Positions 1 through 10,155 of a stretch of DNA of 64,000 nucleotides are shown here, in pieces; positions within the stretch are counted from its first letter, which is position 1; every line of letters starts with the position of its first letter. Under the pieces are notes generated by a model. It saw only the letters and a program-made list of their open reading frames with translations, was not told the origin of the DNA and did no database searches. Source of the DNA: an uncultured Erythrobacter sp. (GTDB taxonomy: Bacteria; Pseudomonadota; Alphaproteobacteria; Sphingomonadales; Sphingomonadaceae); NCBI GenBank assembly GCA_947488085.1, contig CANKYI010000001.1:1116001-1180000 (forward strand), written 5' to 3'. The position numbers were made by a program, and so were the translations under genes.

Positions 1-579
1 ATGATGATGAGCACTGAAGACCAACGTGACGAGCTGCGCGCGAAGATCGAAGCCAGCGAACGCCGGATGGCGGAACGCACTCTTGCCGACAGCGCGCAGG
101 AAGTCGCGGGCGTGGCGACCGATTACGTGAAGAAAAATCCTCTCACAGTGCTGGGAGGCGCGGTTGCGGTTGGACTGTTGCTGGGCGCAATGTCCAAACC
201 GGGGCGGCGGGCGGTTAAAACTGCGGCAACTGGTGCGGCAACCACCGTGAGCGGGGCTGTCGGAGGCGTAGCATCCGGTGCGGCGAGCAGCGTCGGCACG
301 GCGGCTAAGAAGCGCGGCACCGCGTTTGGCGGACTGTTGGCTGATGCAATAATCGCCTATGGCGTAAAGCTGATCGATGAAGCGATGGACGGAGCGCGCT
401 CGAGCAAGGACGCAGCTGAAGATATTGGAGACAGCGCTACCGCAAAAGCGCGCGAATTGCGGCGTGATGCAAGCTATGCTGCAGGCACCGCCGCCGATAA
501 AGGACGCGCCGTCACAAAACGCACACGCAGACGAGCAACGCGCGCAGTACGGGATTTGACCAAGCGGATCAGCAATTAG
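1..579 (+). CDS. DUF883/YqjD-like membrane-associated small protein (may extend upstream of the window)
   Basis: ORF 192 aa; N-terminal coiled region, 'KKNPLTVLGGAVAVGLLLGAM' TM segment, basic Ala-rich tail. Confidence 0.5.
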   Translation: MMMSTEDQRDELRAKIEASERRMAERTLADSAQEVAGVATDYVKKNPLTVLGGAVAVGLLLGAMSKPGRRAVKTAATGAATTVSGAVGGVASGAASSVGTAAKKRGTAFGGLLADAIIAYGVKLIDEAMDGARSSKDAAEDIGDSATAKARELRRDASYAAGTAADKGRAVTKRTRRRATRAVRDLTKRISN

Positions 580-656
580 GGGAAAGCGCCCGGCTTGCTA
601 AGACGAGCGAGCACGGTAAAGGGTCGCTAACAGGCACTTTTTCAGGATCCGATCAA

Positions 657-887
657 ATGGAAGAAACCACCCCAACCCAGCGTCTTCACCTCGTTATGGG
701 CGGGCGCGTCACCGATCCGCGCGGACATGAATTTGCCGATCCAGAAAGCTTGCACGTCGTCGGCGTGTTCAGCTCTTACGAAGCCGCCGAGTCCGCATGG
801 CGCGGTCAAGCGCAGCGCACGGTCGACGATGCAGAGATGAAATATGTGATCGTGCATATTCACCAGCTGCTGACCCCCGGCGAATAA
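657..887 (+). CDS. DUF4170-like small protein
   Basis: 76 aa; 'LHLVMGGRVTDPRG...VGVFSSYEAAESAWRGQAQRTVDDAEMKYVIVHIHQL'. Confidence 0.65.
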   Translation: MEETTPTQRLHLVMGGRVTDPRGHEFADPESLHVVGVFSSYEAAESAWRGQAQRTVDDAEMKYVIVHIHQLLTPGE

Positions 888-905
888 GTCGTTAAACTGG
901 GCAAT

Positions 906-1394
906 ATGCCCTACACAATCCGACCCTTTGTTGAGAGCGACGCGGATGGTCTTGCGGCGCTTACACTGAGCGCTATCCATGCGATCGGCGGGTTGCGCTA
1001 TTCACATGTCCAGATTGACGCATGGGCTGCGAGGCATCCTGGGCCCGACCGATTTGTCGCCCGCCATGCCAAGGGTGATCTGATTTTCGTAGCCGTTGAT
1101 GCGCATGACATATCCGTCGCCTATTCCCTCTTGGAATTGGGCGATGGAGCAAGCGGACATCTCGACATGCTCTATTGCCATCCCGATCACAGCGGCAAGG
1201 GTTTAGCTGACAGACTGCTTGAAGCGGCAGAGGAATCGGCCCGTAGAAACGCAATCACGCGCCTCTTCACAGAAGCAAGCGAATTGGCCCGCCCCGCTTT
1301 CAAACGTGCAGGCTATGAAGTGCTACACCGCCGAAACTTCGAAATCGAAGGTGTCGCGATACACAATTATGCGATGGAAAAACACCTTACTTAG
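906..1394 (+). CDS. GNAT family N-acetyltransferase
   Basis: GNAT pattern 'LDMLYCHPDHSGKGLADRLLEAAEESAR'. Confidence 0.85.
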   Translation: MPYTIRPFVESDADGLAALTLSAIHAIGGLRYSHVQIDAWAARHPGPDRFVARHAKGDLIFVAVDAHDISVAYSLLELGDGASGHLDMLYCHPDHSGKGLADRLLEAAEESARRNAITRLFTEASELARPAFKRAGYEVLHRRNFEIEGVAIHNYAMEKHLT

Positions 1395-1413
1395 GTGACT
1401 TGTCGCACAAAGC

Positions 1414-1890
1414 TCAGATGAATTCGATCTTTTCGACGAGGTAGAACTTGTCACCTGACGGGACGGTCACCTCGATCTCTTCTTCGACCTCTTTGCCAAT
1501 CATCGCGCGGGCTAGCGGTGATGAATACGAAATGCGGCCTTTGGCTGCATCCGCTTCAGTTTGACCGACAATCTGATACTTGATCGGCTTGTCGTCTTCA
1601 TCGAGCAAAGTGACGGTCGCGCCAAAGATGATCTTATCACCCGACAATGTTGTGGGATCGATGATCTGTGCACGACTAACCTTGTCCTCCAGATCAGAGA
1701 TATGCGCCTCAACCTGGCCCTGGCGTTCCTTGGCAGCGTGATATTCGGCATTTTCCGACAAATCGCCGTGCGCGCGCGCTTCTTCGATTGCATCGACAAT
1801 AATTGGGCGTTCCTCGCGTAGCGCTTTGAGGTCGGCCATGAGCAGCTCATACCCCTCTGCCAGCATCGGAACCTTTTCCATCGTTGCCAT
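1414..1890 (-). CDS. greA: Transcription elongation factor GreA
   Basis: '[22 protein letters not shown]' GreA signature, 158 aa. Confidence 0.97.
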   Translation of the reverse strand: MATMEKVPMLAEGYELLMADLKALREERPIIVDAIEEARAHGDLSENAEYHAAKERQGQVEAHISDLEDKVSRAQIIDPTTLSGDKIIFGATVTLLDEDDKPIKYQIVGQTEADAAKGRISYSSPLARAMIGKEVEEEIEVTVPSGDKFYLVEKIEFI

Positions 1891-2012
1891 TCCCGTTTCT
1901 TTCTCTGTCTAAACCCTGCCCCCGTCCCTATTTTACCGAAATTTCGACTGTGGCCGCTCCGGTAGAAAGCGGCATCTAACCATCGAAATGTCGGGAAAGA
2001 CGGCGTGAATGC

Positions 2013-5000
2013 TCAGTTATAATAGTCCTGCAATGACCGGACTTCAAGCTGTGAGGGTTGAATCGCCTGAATCGCCGCCGCTGCCGCGCATGATGCAGCA
2101 GCGGTTGTGTAATACGGAACCTTCTTTTCAAGCGCGGTTGCACGGATCGATTTGGAGTCCAAAAGTGACTGCCAGCCTTCTGTAGAATTAAAGATCAACG
2201 CGACCTCACCATCAATAATCCGATCAACAATATGCGGCTGCCCCTCCGCGACCTTGTTTACCTTTTTAACCGCTAGGCCTTGTTCAGCAAGATAGCTTTG
2301 GGTGCCCGAAGTGGCGATAATCGTGAAACCGGCGTCGATCAGGTTTTTAACAGCCGCGACGATCACCGGCTTGTCCGAATTCTTGACCGAGACGAACACC
2401 GTGCCTTCCCGCGGTAAGGTCATGCCCGCACCCATTTGCGATTTTAGGAATGCCGCTTCGAACGTGGTGTCGATCCCCATAACCTCGCCTGTCGACTTCA
2501 TTTCGGGGGTCAGCACCGGATCGGCGCCGGGGAAGCGGGCAAAGGGGAACACAGCCTCTTTGATCGCCATGTAATCGAACTCGCGCTTAAACGCTTCGAA
2601 AGTCGAGAGCTTCTCGCCTGCCATCACGCGCGCTGCGATCTTGGCGACGGGTTGACCGATGGCCTTTGCGACGAAGGGGACGGTGCGACTGGCGCGCGGA
2701 TTAACTTCGATCAGGTAAACTTCGCCATTCTTAACTGCGAACTGCACATTCATCAGACCGCGCACACCCAAAGCTATTGCTAGCGCCTCAGCCTGACGCT
2801 CCATTTCAGCGATAATGTCCTCATCGAGCGAATAGGCCGGTAACGTGCAAGCGCTGTCGCCAGAGTGGACACCAGCCTCTTCGATATGCTGCATTACGCC
2901 CGCAATACGGACCTCGTCGCCATCGCAAAGCGCGTCGACATCGCACTCAATCGCATCACGGAGGTATTGGTCGACCAGCACCGGACTGTCGCCTGACACG
3001 TTCACAGCGGTTTTGATGTAGTCGTCCAGCTGCGCTTCGGAATCGACAATTTCCATCGCTCGCCCGCCAAGCACAAATGACGGGCGCAGAAGAACCGGAT
3101 AGCCGATGCGTGCAGCTACAGCCGCAGCCTCATCGCGCGTATAGGCAATGCCATTGTCAGGTTGCTTCAGGCCAAGTTTGTCGACCAGCTTCGCAAACCG
3201 CTCACGGTCCTCGGCGTGATCAATGGCATCAGGCGACGTGCCAAGGATAGGGATACCCGCATCTTCAAGCGCCTGAGCGAGCTTCAACGGGGTCTGACCG
3301 CCAAATTGCACAATCACCCCAACCAGCTCGCCCGATTGCTGTTCCACGCGCAGAATCTCTAGCACGTCTTCGGCGGTCAAAGGCTCAAAATACAGGCGAT
3401 CTGACGTATCGTAGTCAGTTGAAACGGTCTCCGGATTGCAATTGACCATGATCGTTTCATAGGCCGGGCCATTCCATTCCTCGCCCAATGCAAAACAAGC
3501 ATGGACACAGCAATAGTCAAACTCGATCCCCTGACCAATACGGTTGGGCCCACCGCCAAGTATGACGATCTTTTTACGTTCGCTTGGCGCAGCCTCGCAT
3601 TCCGCCTCACCAAAACTGGGCGCTTCATAAGTCGAGTACATGTACGGCGTAATCGCCTCGAACTCGGCCGCGCAGCTGTCGATCCGTTTGAACACCGGCA
3701 ACACACCAAGCTTCTGGCGCAACTCTCGGACTTCCTCCTCGCTGGTAGCCCCTGCCATGGCTTGCAAGGCATCATGCAACAGCCCAGAGCGCCGTGCCTG
3801 AGTTTCGGCCATCCCGCCTGCAACACCGACAGAACGAACCGCTAGGGTCGCCAATCGTTTGTCGGAAAAGCCCATCGATTTCAGTCGCCGCAAGCCCGCC
3901 GCGTCTTGGGGAAGACCTTCGGTGGAGACCTCGCGCTCTGCATCAATGATCGCTTCAATTTGGCGCAGGAACCACGGGTCGTATCCGGTGACGGCCTGAA
4001 TATCTTCTAGTGCCAACCCTTCGCGAAACGCCTGTCCCACTTGCAGCAATCGGTCCGGTGTCCGGCGAGAGATCGCAGCGTTGATCACATCGCGCGACAC
4101 CCCTTCCAATGCAGGCATGCGGTTAAATCCATCGAGGCCCGTCTCCAGCCCGCGCAGTGCCTTCTGCATCGATTCTGCGAAATTGCGGCCAATCGCCATC
4201 ACTTCGCCCACGGATTTCATCGCCGTGGAAAGCGCCGGTTGCGCGCCCTTGAATTTCTCAAAAGCAAAGCGCGGAATCTTGGTCACGACATAGTCAATGG
4301 TCGGCTCAAAGCTGGCAGGGGTCGCTCCGGTGATCTCATTCGTGATCTCATCCAGAGTGTATCCCACAGCCAATTTCGCCGCGACGCGTGCAATGGGAAA
4401 CCCGGTGGCTTTGGAGGCGAGAGCAGAGGAACGCGACACACGCGGGTTCATCTCGATCACGATCAAGCGGCCATCGGCGGGGTTCACCGCGAATTGAACA
4501 TTCGAGCCGCCGGTCTCAACGCCAATCTCACGCAGCACATTAATGCTGGCGGTGCGCATGATTTGATATTCTTTGTCGGTCAGCGTGAGTGCCGGGGCGA
4601 CGGTAATCGAGTCGCCGGTATGCACGCCCATTGGATCGACATTCTCGATGGAGCAAATGATGATGCAATTGTCCGCGCGGTCGCGCACAACCTCCATCTC
4701 ATATTCTTTCCAGCCGAGCAGCGATTCCTCGATTAGAACTTCGGTAGTCGGAGAGGCATCGAGCCCCTCGCGTACGATCTTTTCAAACTCCGCCTTGTTA
4801 TAGGCAATGCCGCCGCCAGTGCCGCCAAGGGTGAAGCTGGGGCGGATAATCGCTGGAAGGCCTGTCCGCTCCAACACTTCGCGCGCTTCATCGACTGTGT
4901 TTGCGACGCCCGAACGCGCGCTTTCCAACCCGATGGAATCCATTGCATCGCGGAAACGTTGGCGATTCTCCGCCTTGTCGATCGCATCCGCCTTCGCCCC

Positions 5001-5348
5001 GATCATCTCGACGCCGTGTTTTTCCAGTGTGCCGTCGGCGTCCAATGCAAGCGCACAATTCAACGCTGTCTGCCCGCCCATTGTCGGAAGCAACGCGTCC
5101 GGCTTTTCCTTAGCGATAATCTTAGCGACGATCTCCGGCGTGATCGGTTCGACATAGGTGCTGTCCGCGAAATCCGGATCGGTCATAATCGTCGCGGGGT
5201 TCGAATTGACGAGAATGACGCGGTAGCCCTCCTCCTTCAACGCCTTGATCGCCTGCGTGCCCGAATAGTCGAACTCACACGCCTGACCGATAATGATCGG
5301 ACCAGCGCCAATAACGAGGATGGAAGAAATGTCGGTGCGTTTAGGCAT
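2013..5348 (-). CDS. carB: Carbamoyl-phosphate synthase large subunit
   Basis: 1111 aa; '[33 protein letters not shown]', duplicated ATP-grasp halves, C-terminal MGS domain. Confidence 0.98.
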   Translation of the reverse strand: MPKRTDISSILVIGAGPIIIGQACEFDYSGTQAIKALKEEGYRVILVNSNPATIMTDPDFADSTYVEPITPEIVAKIIAKEKPDALLPTMGGQTALNCALALDADGTLEKHGVEMIGAKADAIDKAENRQRFRDAMDSIGLESARSGVANTVDEAREVLERTGLPAIIRPSFTLGGTGGGIAYNKAEFEKIVREGLDASPTTEVLIEESLLGWKEYEMEVVRDRADNCIIICSIENVDPMGVHTGDSITVAPALTLTDKEYQIMRTASINVLREIGVETGGSNVQFAVNPADGRLIVIEMNPRVSRSSALASKATGFPIARVAAKLAVGYTLDEITNEITGATPASFEPTIDYVVTKIPRFAFEKFKGAQPALSTAMKSVGEVMAIGRNFAESMQKALRGLETGLDGFNRMPALEGVSRDVINAAISRRTPDRLLQVGQAFREGLALEDIQAVTGYDPWFLRQIEAIIDAEREVSTEGLPQDAAGLRRLKSMGFSDKRLATLAVRSVGVAGGMAETQARRSGLLHDALQAMAGATSEEEVRELRQKLGVLPVFKRIDSCAAEFEAITPYMYSTYEAPSFGEAECEAAPSERKKIVILGGGPNRIGQGIEFDYCCVHACFALGEEWNGPAYETIMVNCNPETVSTDYDTSDRLYFEPLTAEDVLEILRVEQQSGELVGVIVQFGGQTPLKLAQALEDAGIPILGTSPDAIDHAEDRERFAKLVDKLGLKQPDNGIAYTRDEAAAVAARIGYPVLLRPSFVLGGRAMEIVDSEAQLDDYIKTAVNVSGDSPVLVDQYLRDAIECDVDALCDGDEVRIAGVMQHIEEAGVHSGDSACTLPAYSLDEDIIAEMERQAEALAIALGVRGLMNVQFAVKNGEVYLIEVNPRASRTVPFVAKAIGQPVAKIAARVMAGEKLSTFEAFKREFDYMAIKEAVFPFARFPGADPVLTPEMKSTGEVMGIDTTFEAAFLKSQMGAGMTLPREGTVFVSVKNSDKPVIVAAVKNLIDAGFTIIATSGTQSYLAEQGLAVKKVNKVAEGQPHIVDRIIDGEVALIFNSTEGWQSLLDSKSIRATALEKKVPYYTTAAASCAAAAAIQAIQPSQLEVRSLQDYYN

Positions 5349-5390
5349 TCGGGCGGAGACCTTGGTTGGAGTAAATGTGCAGAGTCATGA

Positions 5391-5783
5391 TCAGGCGCCT
5401 CTATCGGTGAGGCGCAGGCCGTTGGCTTCGGCTGAACGTATGCAGGTGACTTGTTCTTCGCTGAGCATGTCATTGACAATGGTGAGGACAGACACGCCAT
5501 CTGTGGCAGTTAAATATATTGTCCGGCCGAGTTCACATGTATCGACGATGGATTGCAGGACGCGTTTTGGTTCACGGTAATAGTCGCCTGCGCCCGGTGT
5601 TCCGGGGATGCCTGCGCCAGAGTGGATCACAATTTGGAACCGCGCGTCTCTGATGACCTCTTCATCGGTTTGTGCGTCATAATCGGCAATTGGGACACTG
5701 ACGGGCGCGGTATCTATTGCACAGGCGGTCAAAGCCAATGCGCAAAAGGCAATGACGAAGGATCGGGACAAGGCTAAAATCAT
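5391..5783 (-). CDS. Putative lipoprotein of unknown function
   Basis: Signal peptide with lipobox 'LALTAC'; ATG overlaps the upstream stop (ATGA). Confidence 0.65.
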   Translation of the reverse strand: MILALSRSFVIAFCALALTACAIDTAPVSVPIADYDAQTDEEVIRDARFQIVIHSGAGIPGTPGAGDYYREPKRVLQSIVDTCELGRTIYLTATDGVSVLTIVNDMLSEEQVTCIRSAEANGLRLTDRGA

Positions 5784-6340
5784 TCCACAACCTCCACATT
5801 TTCGCGCGCAGGCTGCGGTCCAGGGAGGTCCAAAGACACATCGATCAAACGCATTCCTGCTAACTGCGCTTCACACCCACCAGCGATCACTCGCTCTACT
5901 GGCATACGCTGCCCCCGCACCCGGTACAGCGCAGGGTCCGTCGCCATAAAGAAGGCGCCCCTTTCATCAACCGACTGAGCTTTGAAACGGGCAACTGCAG
6001 TCGAAATTTCATTAGTCGAGGCAATCAACCGAGCACCAGCAGTCTCATCACTGCCTGGCACGGTCAGCGTTTGCAGCCCTTCAAGGCCAAGTTTTGTAAT
6101 GTCATATGTATATGTCGGCGTCAGCTGCCTGCCCTCAGAACCAAGCAACGCGTCGACCTCATCACTTAATCCAGCCGTAACACGCTGAACACACGCATCA
6201 GCTGCCTCTACACCTTCTCGCGGGTCGGTATCGTCGAACAGCGAGCATGCAGGGAGGAACAGCGCCAGAGAAACCAAAGCGGCGGAGCGCGACGAAAGTG
6301 CCGCGCGCAAACGCCTCGGTTGCTGAGCGTTCGGCCTCAT
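5780..6340 (-). CDS. Putative lipoprotein of unknown function
   Basis: Signal peptide with lipobox 'LFLPAC'; ATG overlaps the carA stop (ATGA). Confidence 0.65.
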   Translation of the reverse strand: MRPNAQQPRRLRAALSSRSAALVSLALFLPACSLFDDTDPREGVEAADACVQRVTAGLSDEVDALLGSEGRQLTPTYTYDITKLGLEGLQTLTVPGSDETAGARLIASTNEISTAVARFKAQSVDERGAFFMATDPALYRVRGQRMPVERVIAGGCEAQLAGMRLIDVSLDLPGPQPARENVEVVE

Positions 6341-7566
6341 GTCAGCCCGCCAACAAACTTCTCAAACAGGTAGAAGCTATCCTGGGGACCCGGTGATGCC
6401 TCCGGATGATATTGCACTCCGAATGCGCGCTTACCCTTAACCGCAATCCCGCAATTGGAACCGTCGAACAAGCTCACATGAGTCTGCTCCAACGTGTCTG
6501 GTAGTGTGTCGCCATCCACCGCAAAACCGTGGTTCATGCTTGTGATCTCTACCAACCCACTGGTGTCGCCCCAATCATCACCAACACGCTGAACCGGGTG
6601 GTTTGCACCTCGGTGACCTTGGTGCATCTTTACTGTCGTCGCCCCAGCGGCAAGCGCCAACATTTGATGGCCCAGACATATGCCGAACAGGGGCATGTCC
6701 GCATCAAGCAGCGCTTTGATCACTGGTACCGCATATTCCCCGGTCGCGGCTGGGTCACCGGGGCCGTTTGACAGGAATACACCGTCAGGTTTTAGGGCCA
6801 TAATCGCTTCAACATCGGTCTTGGCAGGGACGACCGTTACCTTTGCCCCAGCGCGCACCAGATTGCGGAAGATGTTGTCCTTTGCCCCGTAATCAATCGC
6901 AACGACATGGGGGGCACCCTCGCCCGCGCCTCCGCCATAGCCGTGGCCGAGCTGCCAAAAGCCGCCTTCCCAGCTTTGCTGAGCCTCTCGGGTAACTCGC
7001 TTAGCCAGATCCATCCCTTCGAGCCCGGCCCATTCCTGAGCGCGCACAATCAGAGTTGGAAGATCGAATTTACCGTCCGGCGCATAAGCGATCACCGCAT
7101 TGGGCGCGCCCGACATACGGATGCGGCGGGTCAGAGCGCGAGTATCCACACCAGACAGGCCAATCTTGCCTTGACGCTCCATCCATGTCGTGAAGTTTTC
7201 TAAGCTGCGAAAGTTAGATGGCACCGTCACGTCTTCGCGCACGATACAGCCGACCGCGCCTTCAACGACGGACTCGATATCCTCTCCATTCGCGCCGACA
7301 TTGCCGATATGGGGAAACGTGAAAGTGACAATCTGCGCGGCGTAAGAGGGATCGGTCATCACCTCCTGATAACCGGTCATCGATGTGTTAAAGCACACCT
7401 CTCCAACAGCCGATCCGGCATAGCCGAAGCCTGTCCCCCAAATCACCGTTCCATCGGCCAAAACACAGCAACCGGTCGCATCTTTGGGTTGCGCAGGGAT
7501 ATTCGCGGATGGGGCCATGGGGCGCTCCGTTTCGTTCAAATTTCCAGCAATGTCGCTAAGTCTCAT
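6337..7566 (-). CDS. carA: Carbamoyl-phosphate synthase small subunit (start may be the internal MAPSANIP Met)
   Basis: GATase motif 'LFGICLGHQMLALAAGA', 'FGVQYHPEASPGPQDS'. Confidence 0.98.
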   Translation of the reverse strand: MRLSDIAGNLNETERPMAPSANIPAQPKDATGCCVLADGTVIWGTGFGYAGSAVGEVCFNTSMTGYQEVMTDPSYAAQIVTFTFPHIGNVGANGEDIESVVEGAVGCIVREDVTVPSNFRSLENFTTWMERQGKIGLSGVDTRALTRRIRMSGAPNAVIAYAPDGKFDLPTLIVRAQEWAGLEGMDLAKRVTREAQQSWEGGFWQLGHGYGGGAGEGAPHVVAIDYGAKDNIFRNLVRAGAKVTVVPAKTDVEAIMALKPDGVFLSNGPGDPAATGEYAVPVIKALLDADMPLFGICLGHQMLALAAGATTVKMHQGHRGANHPVQRVGDDWGDTSGLVEITSMNHGFAVDGDTLPDTLEQTHVSLFDGSNCGIAVKGKRAFGVQYHPEASPGPQDSFYLFEKFVGGLT

Positions 7567-7666
7567 CGGCTAGACAGACCCTGACCCCGCGTCAACCTAG
7601 GCGAGGCGGTCTGTATGCGTTAGAGGTCGCGCCGACCCATTCCATCCACAGCAAAGTTCAAATCAC

Positions 7667-8119
7667 ATGATCAGAGACGATATCAAGGCCGCCACCATAA
7701 CCGCGATGAAAGCCAAGGAAAAAGAGCGCACCGCGACACTTCGCCAGATTTCGGCCAAGATCAAGGACCGCGATATTGAAGAGCGCACGTCGTCCAAGGA
7801 AATCGACGATGATGTTCTGGTCACCAGCGTATTGCAGAAAATGGCGAAGCAGCGCCGCGAATCGATCACCATGTACCGCGATGGTGGGCGCGAGGAGTTG
7901 GCCGCGAAAGAAGAAGCCGAGCTTGCCGTAATCGATGAATTCCTGCCGCAAATGATGAGCGAGGTAGAAACCGCCGCTGCAATCGCCGCGATCAAGGAAG
8001 AGACGGGTGCGTCTGGCATGCAGGATATGGGCAAAGTAATGGGCGAATTGAAAGCGCGGCATGGAGCAGTGCTCGACGGCAAAATGGCCAGTGGGCTGGT
8101 GAAAGCGGCACTGAGTTAA
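7667..8119 (+). CDS. GatB/YqeY domain protein
   Basis: 'MIRDDIKAATITAMKAKEKERTATLRQISAKIKDRDIE', 'MGKVMGELKARHGAVLDGKMASGLVKAAL'. Confidence 0.92.
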   Translation: MIRDDIKAATITAMKAKEKERTATLRQISAKIKDRDIEERTSSKEIDDDVLVTSVLQKMAKQRRESITMYRDGGREELAAKEEAELAVIDEFLPQMMSEVETAAAIAAIKEETGASGMQDMGKVMGELKARHGAVLDGKMASGLVKAALS

Positions 8120-8202
8120 TTTTGGGTTTTCGCACAGGCTAGTCCACACACTCGTTTCGCAACAAGGTTGAACCGGAATGCGTTCGCGCGCATTTTACGA
8201 GG

Positions 8203-10059
8203 ATGGCTATCACCCCGCAATGGAAGGACGAACTGCGCGCGCGTATCACGCTGTCGACGGTGATCCTGCGCACAGATAAGCTGACGCGTGCGGGGCGCGA
8301 ATGGAAAGGGTGCTGTCCGTTCCATGACGAGAAAACGCCGAGCTTCTACGTCAATGATCAAAAGCAGTTCTACCATTGCTTTGGGTGCGGCGCGCACGGC
8401 GATGTCATCAGTTGGATGACGGAACAGCGCGGCCTATCTTTTATAGATGCGGTAAAGGAACTAGCGGCAGAGGCCGGGATGGAAGTCCCCGCGCCCGATC
8501 CGATTGCAGCAAAGAAGGCCGAGAAACGAGCCGAGCTGGTGGACGTCACCACTGAGGCTCAGGAATGGTTCGTCAACAATTTACGCAGCGCCGACGGGCG
8601 CAAAGCGATGCAATATCTGACTGGGCGCGGATTAAAGCCGGAAATCTTGCGAGAGTTTGGCTTTGGCTATGCCCCACCGAGCAAGCAGGCCTTGAACCGC
8701 GCGCTGGCCCGATATGAGGATGCGATGCTGGTTGAGACCGGCATGCGGATCAAGACCGATGATGGCACCACATATGACCGCTTTCGAGAGCGAATCATGT
8801 TGCCGATTCAGGATGCACGCGGGCGCGTGATCGCCTTTGGCGGGCGGATTATGGATAAACGCGATGGTGTCGCAAAATATCTGAATTCACCCGACACGCC
8901 GCTGTTTGACAAAGGCCGCACGCTCTACAACCTCCACCGAGCAGCCCCCGCATCACGCCAATCGGGCCGAGTTTTAGTGGTCGAAGGCTATATGGATGTG
9001 ATCGCGCTGGCTCAGGCGGGATTTGATGATGCAGTCGCACCGCTTGGCACTGCGCTCACCGAAATGCAGCTGGAGATGCTGTGGCGCATGGTTGAGCTGC
9101 CGATACTTTGCTTTGACGGAGACACGGCGGGTCGGCGCGCGGCCATGCGGGCGATCACGCGCGCGCTGCCGATGCTGGCTCCGATGCGTTCGCTCAACAT
9201 CGTGCGGCTGCCCACAGGGCTCGATCCCGATGATCTGATCAAAGAGCACGGTCCGGGAGCGATGGAAAAGCTTTTGGCCGAACCCAAAAGCCTGCTCGAC
9301 ACTTTGTGGGAATTTGAACGCGACGCCAAACCGCTCGCCAGCCCAGAGGCAAAGGCCGGGTTGAAAGCGCGACTGATGGAGCATGTCGATACGATCGAGG
9401 ACAGCGATATCCGCGCGCTTTATCGCCGCGAATTGCTCGACCGGTTCTCCGCCTTTGCTTATCCGCCGCGCACTCCTCGTGCGCAGCGTCCCATGACGAA
9501 AAGCGGACCGTGGCGTGGATCATCCCCTACCCCGCCAGGCCTGTCACAGGGCGCCCGCGATGTACTCAGTCGCGCCATGTCGGGTGGTCAACGCGCAACA
9601 TTTCTGTCCGCAGTAATCGCCGGATTGGTGCGTCATCCAGCAGAGATCGCACGCCATTCCGAAGCGCTCAGCCGCCTTGCCCAGCTCAACCCGAATGTCG
9701 CGCCTGAAATTGAATCGTTGATTGAACTGTCAGAAACGCTTGATTCGCAGCCCACAAACGCCATATCGCATAAGCAAGGCTATCCCGCCCCACCGGAAGA
9801 CCAACGTTACGCCTTCCTCAGAGAAGGCACATCCCCCGGTGAAGCGCGCGAGGAATTGGCTGAAGCTGTGTCGTTGCTGGCCCAAAAACCAGCGCTCGAA
9901 TCCGCTATGGCGGCAACGATCGCTCGGTTTGACGAAGATCCGGAAGGGTCCTTTGCCGAACAGGCCCGCTTACGCGCACAGCTCACCGAAGTGGATGAAA
10001 GTCTGAAAGCATTCGGACGAAAGAAAGCCGGTCCGCCGGCTGATGACGAAGCTGCATGA
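8203..10059 (+). CDS. dnaG: DNA primase
   Basis: CHC2 zinc finger 'CCPFHDEKTPSFYVNDQKQFYHCFGCGAHGD', TOPRIM 'VVEGYMDVIAL'. Confidence 0.98.
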   Translation: MAITPQWKDELRARITLSTVILRTDKLTRAGREWKGCCPFHDEKTPSFYVNDQKQFYHCFGCGAHGDVISWMTEQRGLSFIDAVKELAAEAGMEVPAPDPIAAKKAEKRAELVDVTTEAQEWFVNNLRSADGRKAMQYLTGRGLKPEILREFGFGYAPPSKQALNRALARYEDAMLVETGMRIKTDDGTTYDRFRERIMLPIQDARGRVIAFGGRIMDKRDGVAKYLNSPDTPLFDKGRTLYNLHRAAPASRQSGRVLVVEGYMDVIALAQAGFDDAVAPLGTALTEMQLEMLWRMVELPILCFDGDTAGRRAAMRAITRALPMLAPMRSLNIVRLPTGLDPDDLIKEHGPGAMEKLLAEPKSLLDTLWEFERDAKPLASPEAKAGLKARLMEHVDTIEDSDIRALYRRELLDRFSAFAYPPRTPRAQRPMTKSGPWRGSSPTPPGLSQGARDVLSRAMSGGQRATFLSAVIAGLVRHPAEIARHSEALSRLAQLNPNVAPEIESLIELSETLDSQPTNAISHKQGYPAPPEDQRYAFLREGTSPGEAREELAEAVSLLAQKPALESAMAATIARFDEDPEGSFAEQARLRAQLTEVDESLKAFGRKKAGPPADDEAA

Positions 10060-10155
10060 TAGCAGCGCGACGGGATTAACATTGCTGGCTTTATCAAGGG
10101 CGCTGGACGCAGCACTTGTTTGATAAAGTCACCAGAAACGGAACGACCGACAACC

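Noticed and set aside
4041-4736. 231-aa plus-strand ORF inside carB
   Set aside because: Antisense to conserved carB sequence, no recognisable motif; typical GC-rich shadow ORF.
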